The translations under genes were made by a program, and so were the position numbers. This document shows, piece after piece, positions 56,965-64,000 of a stretch of 64,000 nt of DNA (the first letter of the stretch is position 1; every line of letters begins with the position of its first letter). Below the pieces are notes generated by a model. It was not told the DNA's origin. It made no database searches and saw only the letters and a program-made list of their open reading frames with translations. This stretch comes from Erythroxylum novogranatense (taxonomy: Eukaryota > Streptophyta > Magnoliopsida > Malpighiales > Erythroxylaceae), in assembly GCA_029891385.1 (NCBI GenBank), contig CM057230.1, forward strand, positions 15,699,372-15,763,371. The letters run 5' to 3'.

Positions 56965-59900
56965 TTAACAGGCTCTGCTCAACTTCATGTCATATTTCAT
57001 CAAGCACGTCAACATTAAGAATATCGAGACACTCCGGATGGAAATTATCATCAATAAATACCTTGATAACGCTGTTACTACTCCTTTTCTATATATATAT
57101 GTTCTCTGAATGTGTGGAATTTTGGCCCAATATTTCCCCTTCGTTCTCCCGTACCTTTTCTCCAGTAAAGGACACCACCAGATTCTTAGAAAACAGAGGG
57201 AGGATGGCAAACTCTCCTCTGGCAAGGTTTCCAGATGAGGGCACTCCTCGATTGCCAAGCTTTCGAGGGAAGTAAGGTGGCAAAGTCCTTCCACAGACCT
57301 CAGACTTTGAAGATTACACAAATGAAGAGTGATTAGACTGGGTGGCAGCCCTTCTTCTGGTAGGGATGCAATCTTAGGACAATTCCGAATCTGCAATTCT
57401 CTGAGAGAGGTGAGATTGTGAAATCTTCTGTTGAACAGAAAGTCCAAATTCTGAAAATCACTAATTTCAAGGTAGGTAAGAGTAGATGGCAACCCCTCAT
57501 CTGCCACCAACTGGAGCTTAGGACAATTTTGAATTGTCAACTTTTCAAGAGAATTGAAATGTTGAAGCCCTTCGTAATTCAGAGACTTCAAATTTGGCAG
57601 GTCAGAAATATGAAGATAAGTAAGAACAGGGGGCAGTAGGGTCACCTCTGGAAAGCATTCCATTTCTTCTTCTTCATAAAGCTCAATACAGAAGAAAGTA
57701 AGAGAGGTGAGTTTCTGCAAATCCCAATTCATACGTCCGGCGATCAGTTTGTTGCAATTGTAGATAGTAAGTGATTGTAGTTTCAAAGGCATACCATCTC
57801 TTGGAAATGTCTCGAGTTTTGGGCATCTAAATATTTTCAACGTCAAAAGGGAAGGGAGAAGAGAATGCATATGCTCAGGTAGGAACTTCAGTTTTGGACA
57901 ATCCCCAAGAACAAGTCGTGTCAGAAATTCAAAAGAGACAAATTCCTGATCGGGTGTACAAAAGGATTCAAAATGTGGACATTTTTCAATTCTCAGACTC
58001 CTTAACTTAGGAAACAATTCTACTTGAAAGCACTCGAGTGGTTTATGTTTTTCTATTATAATTTCTTCCAAAGAAGAGCTAAGTTGCCCAATCTTTTCCA
58101 GTACAGATTCTTGGAAGTTAATAATTGCAAGATAGTTGGAAATAATGAAGTGAGGCAGATAACCATTATTTAATTCTAGTGAAGAAAGATTGGGAGCATT
58201 TGGAACACAATTTTGAAGCTGCGGAGATTTCTTAATCACAAGCTTTGTCAAAGAGGGAAGATGACTAGGTAGAGCACCTTTTAAGTTCAGACAACTTAGT
58301 ACGTGTAGCTCTTTGAGACAAGGAAAGGCTCCACTTTCACTCTCGCTCTCTCTTCCATAAGGTCTCCACTCTTGCCACAGTGGCATGTCTTCAAAGCACA
58401 TGATCTCAAGAGATTGAAATGGCTTCACTTTTGAGACACATCTACCATAGAAATCAGCATCAACTACCCTCACTTCATCAAAACCTCTGACTTGGAGATA
58501 CCTGAGAGAAGATAGCTGCCCAAGTGGTGGTAAGGAGGAACAGTATTTACATCCCTCAAGTTTCAAAGAGACTAATTGGGTAAACGAATAGTCTCCTAAC
58601 CAATTTGGAAAGCTAGTACCTCCATAATCAATGATTGAAATGGCTTCTATTTCTGTGTGAGGCTGCAACCCGTCAAGTATAGCCTTTTGGTGATGTGAAT
58701 CTTCGGAATCACCTTTCCAATATAACTCCAACTCCTTCAGGTAATTCTTACACTTGATCTTGGCTTCCAAACAGTCTTTGAAGTTCACTACATTTTGAAG
58801 GTTATGAATTCTAAGCCTTCCTCGAAGATGTTGAAGACTCCCCAACTCTTTAACTCTACACCCCTTTCGCTTTCCCACAAAAAAATCAGTTAACTTTTGC
58901 AACTTAATCAGCTTACCCATATTTGGCGGCATCTCTTGCAAATTTGTTCCTTCAATATCAAGATAGTGTATATTGATCAGCCTTCCCATTTTAGTTGGCA
59001 ACTTAGCCAGCTTTATGCACTGAAATAACTTCAAAGTCTGTAAATTGTAGAAACTACACAAACTTTCAGGTAAACTTTTGATTGACGTTGTAGAAAGATC
59101 TAAATATCTCAAATGTTCCAGACAGCTGATTGAACTGGGCAACTTAACCACATTCAAACATCGGGACAAAGATAACACTCTTAATCGTCGCTGATTTAGC
59201 AATAAATCAGGAATCATCTCTTGCAGCACTGGCTGTTGCTCCCATGATGTATTATACACTGGTAAGAACGTGCGCAAGAGGTGAGATTTGAGGATGCTCA
59301 AAAGTTGTGAAGATGATGATTCTTCTTTCACCGCCACACATGAAAAATAACGAAGCCTTTCAAACGTTCTGCAAAAATTTTGATTCTCAAACCTAAAGCA
59401 AAATTCTCCAGCAACAACTCTAGCCAAGTCATTGATCAAGTCATGCATGACAAAATAATTATTAACATCTTGGAAAAAAGACCTTGATACTAGCTCCTCA
59501 AAGTACTCTTCGCCCACTTCTTCCATTGTCTCGTTTCCTTCGTGTTCAATCAAAAAACCTTCTGCCATCCACAAAAGTATTAATTGCTCCTTCTCAAATT
59601 TATAATCCTTTGGAAATATTGAACAATAGGCAAAGCACTGCTTTAGGTATGATGGAAGACAACGGTAACTCAATCTCAGAACTGGAAGAATGTCATCTTT
59701 AGAAAACTTCCACAGATCATTTTTTAAAACATTCTCCCAATCCTTGACATTTCTCTTAGAACGCAAGACACCTCCCATTACTTTGACAGCCAAAGGAAGG
59801 CCGTCACATCTTTTCACAATTTCTTTGCCAATTTCCTCCAGATGTGGATAATCATCACCGTTTTCATCCTCAAAAGCATGTTTGCAGAATAAGTGCCAGC

Positions 59901-60906
59901 ATTCACTAGAAGTCAAGGCATCTAAACGAAATATTGAACTAAAACTCACAGTCGCTGCTACACCATTGTTACGTGTGGTGACCAGAATCTTGCTTCCAGG
60001 ACACCCAAACTTCAAAGGTGTTAGCAATTTGTCCCAATCAGTGAACCTTTCATTCCAGACATCGTCTAAGACAAGCAATAACTTTTTTCCTGTCAATTTC
60101 TCCTTTAGCTCAACCTGGATCTGGTTTAGAGTCTTATCATCACAAGCCATTTGAGCCACTTCCTTGACAATATCTCTTGTTATTCTTAAAATATCAAACT
60201 CTTCTGAAACACATACCCACCCTCTGACATCAAATCGGTTTCGGACTCATTCATCTCCGTAGATAAGTTGCGCAAGTGTTGTCTTACCTATCCCACCCAG
60301 ACCCACAATGGAAATTATACCCAAGTTGTTGCTGCGATTAACATCATCTGACAGCAACACTTCCATTATTGCTTCCTGATCACTTTCCCTACCAAAAATG
60401 TTCGACCTTTCAACAAGAGACGTAGTGGGTATCCTTTGAATGGATTGTCCACCTCCTATGATCTCTCTCAGTCCAAGCACATCCATCTGATTCACCAGAT
60501 CTTCAATGGTCTCCAGTATCTCCATCAAGCTCGCTTCTAACCCTTTCTTAAATGACTTCCGAGGCCGTAGAAACTTGCTAATCTTATTTACGGCGGATTG
60601 AGGTTCCGCTACGAATTCAAGCCGAGTAGCTTCATAATCAATCTCGTCCAACAAATCATCAGCTTCAAAGAAAACATTTTTAAGGTCGTCAAGCCATTGT
60701 TTCACGGCTGGCTTCGTGATCTCCTGCTCCTCTGCATCGTCAAGAACACCTCGAACGGAGTTCATGGCAGTCTTCAACTTCTGCAAGAGCCGATCACTGA
60801 GCTTCTGAAGTCTGAAGAAGTCCACAAATCTTTGAGAAGTCATTCTGTCAAATACTACATCGAGGAGAGCATTGAGAAAGGATCCTGCCACAACCTCTGC
60901 AGCCAT
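56965..60906 (-). pseudogene. CC-NBS-LRR resistance protein, RPP13-like/R13L1 type, interrupted by one TGA codon (1,313 codons)
   Basis: Intracellular immune receptor of the coiled-coil class, intronless. The ATG at 60906 opens MAAEVVAGSFLNALLDVVF, the usual start of this group. The CC region has KQWLDDLKNVFFEADDLLDE. The NB-ARC domain has every motif: P-loop GLGGIGKTT (202-210), RNBS-A FDVRGWVCVSEEFD, kinase-2 LLLVLDDVW (278-284, approximate), RNBS-B GSKILVTTR, GLPLA (369-373), RNBS-D CFAYCSIFPKDY and MHD (487-489). About 25-30 leucine-rich repeats run from about residue 530 to 1240. Codon 220, right after the P-loop exon region (IYGDE), is TGA at 60247-60249 where relatives have Arg. The frame is otherwise open throughout, so a single CGA-to-TGA transition explains it. 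The last 50 or so residues extend past the usual C-terminus. A truncated CC-P-loop protein of 219 residues could still be made. Confidence 0.93.
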
Positions 60907-60918
60907 GATCTAAGATAG

Positions 60919-63636
60919 AAACTGGGGAGGACTATATAAAAGCCCGATGAAGAAAGAGCAAGAAGAAACTGGTATTAGCTTAGGAGATAGAGGAAGAACA
61001 TGAAAATCCGCGGGTGTAATCTTTATTCTAAATTCTAAATAAAAAAGATACAAACTTCGTTAACAGAGCTCCGAGGAGGTAGTTGACTATCATAAAGATC
61101 TATGATGGATCAGTGAGTGGCCTAGAATCTCTGCGACCGTCATTTTAGTTTTCAATATCGACTTTAGCCTTTGTTTGGATTGAAAGAAAGCAAGAGAAAG
61201 GAAAGGAGGGAAATTGTATTTCTCTTTATTTTCCTTGTTTAGATTAAAATAAGTGAAGAGAAAGTGAGAGAATGGAAAGTAATAGGAGGGAAAATTGGAT
61301 CAGATATATTTCCCATCAAATTGGTGGAAAAGGAAGGGAAATTGAGGCAAGATAAGCTTGATATAATTAAATTATTATTGTAGCCTTGTTGAACAAAAAG
61401 GACACAGCCACACTACCCACGCATAACACATGCTCCCGCCTTTTTCTTCTGCGCATGCCTTTCTTCTTCTGCTATTTTCTTCTGCTGTTCTTTTGCACTG
61501 CACATGCCTTTCTTCTGCTGTTCTTCTGCACAACTCCTGCAAAAGAGGTAAGATTCTTCTACACAACTCCTTGTATGTGTTTTTCTATTTGATGTTAGAA
61601 AACAGAAAACCACGCAAAAGTAGATGGGTTTTCTGTTTTCTATTTCCAACATTATTAATAGTAACAACACTGCATTGTCACCTGACAAATCAGAACCAGA
61701 ATTCTTGCTTTCAGACCTTGTGAGATTGTCGATTTCTGTTATGTGGGTTTGATATATTTTGCAAGTCCGTAGTTGTACATATACAGAATCTTTTAGCTGT
61801 TTGTTTTACACATTTATTTTTCTATGGTTGCCTTTCCGCACTATTGTCCTGTGAAGTATTGATTTCCGCTTTTGACATCATGTGGATTAATTAGTGACAG
61901 ATGAAGCCACCTTTACTGGATATTTTGCAGTCATGTGTCCAACTTTTATCCTTTTGTATTTTATATTTTCTTTTGCTTGTTAAAGTAAGAAATGTGATTT
62001 TAAGTGCTATCTTCTGACAAACATTCTTGATTCTTAACCATTATTTTACTGTAAAGTTCACATATTCCAGTGATATATTTTTCCATATAACTTTTCTATA
62101 TTGTTTTGCAGGGACAGTACAAGATGAGTATTAGGATCCTTTCCCTCTTGATTACTTTAGCGTTATAAATATGAAACAAAAGAAGTGTGTTAGAAAATGA
62201 ACAAGGATTTATGTGATTTAGCCATAAAATCAAAGGAGTTGCATATTTTATTAGATTTGTGTTCATGAGGTTACTATTATATGGAAGAGCAATAAACTTA
62301 TTTGGTAATGATATGTTTTGTTTTACAATATGATACTGTCGTGTTGTAGCTTTTACAATTAGTTATGATTCTGATAAATTAAAAATGATTACTTTAAATC
62401 TTAAAATACTTTAACACTCAGGCTATAAACTGTGCACAGATGCATAATAAGAGCAATGGGGATACTAATTTATGCTTTCCTATTCTCTAGATTTTCACAT
62501 TTTCCTCCCTATATCCAACAAAGAAATAATAAAATGAAAAGGAGTAACCAATTAATGAAAAGTACCCTTCATTTTTGATAAATTTCTAAATATGTATAGT
62601 TATTGGGATATATTTAAATTTATGTACAGGTAAATAAAGTTGGTTTGGTTGAAGTGGGTAGACCCAAAATCTTAAAGAGTCTGAGTTCTAGTTAGACCAC
62701 TAGGACAATTTTGTATTGTTATCGAATTTTTAGTTTGCAATATTAACAGTTAATTCTATTAGCTTTTTTATTAATTATGTAAACCAACATGTAGTTTTGA
62801 AGGCTGAGTTTCATGTTCAAACATCTTGAAATGTACTTAGTATAAATATAATGCCTATGCTTCAAGTTGATTGTATATGATTTTAATACTTCTATACAAA
62901 TTTTTAGGTTGGACTTTACCTAAATCCCATTTAACTCGACTCTGAGGTCAACTTATGTTCACATATAATTTCAAGGGTGAATTAGCCCCCATGGGAAGAC
63001 ATTACTTGATTTAAAGTCTGTATGGGAATCTAGACAGCTCTTACTAATTCCAGTTATTCTTAGCAATGGGGACGGAAAATTTGTTTATAGTGAAGAAGGG
63101 ATTTGTTTGTTTCCTTGGACATAGTATGTGCAAGTGAAGGTTGAGTTGGAGAGATTATTCCAACTTGGATCGTTATTTATGAATCATGAAATATTCTTTG
63201 GTTCTTATGAAAGCATAAAGACTGTCACTATTTGAAGCTGTTGAACCATAAGGCTGAATGGTAGTATTTATTAATAGTGTATATATATAATCTAGTGAAA
63301 TGATATCCATATATAGGTGGTATTAGCAACTTGTTTGACGAAAAGGTTTTGGGTTTAGAAACACATATGCTCCGGTTTAAAGGAGAGTTTTGGAATGTAT
63401 ATACTGTAGTCTAGGTTTCAATTCTTGGTAAGCAATTATATTATTTTTTTCCTCTTTTTTATTTGCAATGAATTGTGTAGTTGTATAATAATTTGATAAT
63501 CAGATTTTGTAGTTGGTTAATAATTTTATATACACCATTAACATGTTGCTATATGGGTTTTTCATATTGTTTAGACATTATATACATATAATGATATTTT
63601 CTACATTGTTTTACATGTTGAAATATTGAATAGGAA
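60919..63636. other. Region between the CNL gene and the HARBI1-like start, with possible transposon leader
   Basis: Left end is the CNL promoter. A purine-rich segment at 61164-61350, opening with GCCTTTGTTTGGATTG, resembles terminal sequences of plant DNA transposons. From 61380 a TTCTTCTGC-rich segment is followed by a donor-like AAGAG then GTAAGA (about 61551) and an acceptor-like TTTTGCAG (about 62110). These could be untranslated exons of the HARBI1-like gene. A tRNA-SINE-like stretch near 62640-62705 was weighed and not called. Confidence 0.4.
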
Positions 63637-64000
63637 ATGAATAATTTAGAGAAGAGATTCACTGAAGAAGATGATTCAGAAGATGAGTGGGATAGGACAA
63701 GGCGAGTTGCTATCGTTCAATTAATATGTCATATAGTTCATCTTCTTAGCCTTTGTCATAGTTCTATGTATGGATCCTTCAAGCAAAAAAACTTAGTAGC
63801 TCAATATAAAGAACAAGTTCGAGGAGAAATTATGCATCATTTGCAAACTCACAGTAAGGATTGTCATGATCTCATTCGTATGACACCGGATATTTTCTTA
63901 CTTCTTTGTATAAAGCTTTGCAACACTGGTCTTCTAAACGATAGTGTTCGATGTTCGCTAGAAGAAAAGGTCATCACATTTCTTATAATTGTATCCCATA
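63637..64000 (+). CDS. PIF/Harbinger transposase-like protein (HARBI1/ALP1-type), N-terminal part, runs off the window
   Basis: The ATG at 63637 opens a frame with no stop to the window end (121 codons). After an acidic start (MNNLEKRFTEEDDSEDEWD) comes a basic patch and hydrophobic helix (VAIVQLICHIVHLLSL). The block CHDLIRMTPDIFLLLC, LLNDSVRCSLEEKVITFLI follows. It matches the N-terminal region of plant putative nuclease HARBI1 / ALP1-like proteins, where RM...F..LC and EE.V..FL are conserved before the DDE nuclease. The catalytic domain would lie to the right, so whether it is a working transposase, a domesticated gene or a relic cannot be decided. An AG acceptor-like site (AATAG) sits just before the ATG. 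Confidence 0.7.
   Translation, partial: MNNLEKRFTEEDDSEDEWDRTRRVAIVQLICHIVHLLSLCHSSMYGSFKQKNLVAQYKEQVRGEIMHHLQTHSKDCHDLIRMTPDIFLLLCIKLCNTGLLNDSVRCSLEEKVITFLIIVSH

Noticed and set aside
62640..62710. tRNA-derived SINE head (GGTTTGGTTGAAGTGGGTAG ... GAGTTCTAGTTAGACC)
   Set aside because: The A- and B-box matches are too weak, no cloverleaf can be drawn and no tail or duplication is evident.

Overview
This window is nuclear DNA from a flowering plant, most likely a eudicot and plausibly a woody rosid. The genes are intron-rich with GT-AG splice sites, the intergenic DNA is AT-rich, and there are TIR- and CC-type NBS-LRR genes, Copia elements, and Ty3/gypsy elements of the Tat lineage. The species cannot be fixed from sequence alone. 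I joined exons by hand; in five multi-exon genes the reading frame holds across every junction and the product has a normal family length.

Layout. 1-1625: the 3' end of a decayed Copia element whose LTR abuts a truncated TIR-domain R gene (1626-2022, minus). 4108-7205 (minus): six-exon RRM protein of the ARP1 type. 11055-13672 (minus): four-exon plant RAD52-like repair protein. 14460-16202 (minus): five-exon secreted GDSL esterase/lipase. 17392-42763: a transposon block of about 25 kb made of three side-by-side LTR elements, all with gag/pol on the minus strand: Tat-type element A (10.4 kb, TSD ATATC), Copia element C (5.1 kb, TSD ATAAC, Met-tRNA primer site) and Tat-type element B (9.3 kb, near-perfect TSD, no gag). 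A and B each carry an extra coding region on the opposite strand downstream of pol, plus an array of 74- or 75-bp tandem repeats. 45139-47195 (plus): eight-exon beta-1,3-galactosyltransferase. 48053-51169 (minus): VPS9-domain Rab5 exchange factor with a GC-AG intron. 52296-54153 (minus): six-exon FAD monooxygenase. 56965-60906 (minus): intronless CC-NBS-LRR gene interrupted by one TGA codon. 63637-64000 (plus): start of a PIF/Harbinger-like (HARBI1/ALP1) coding region that runs off the right edge.

The host genes are ordinary single-copy plant genes with unrelated roles (RNA binding, DNA repair, secreted esterase, Golgi glycosylation, endosomal GTPase control, oxidation). They form no pathway or operon. 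The unusual content is in the mobile DNA: the antisense gene with a probable intron in the Tat elements, the repeat arrays beside it, and the order of decay among elements. I did not find a convincing new defence or regulatory system.
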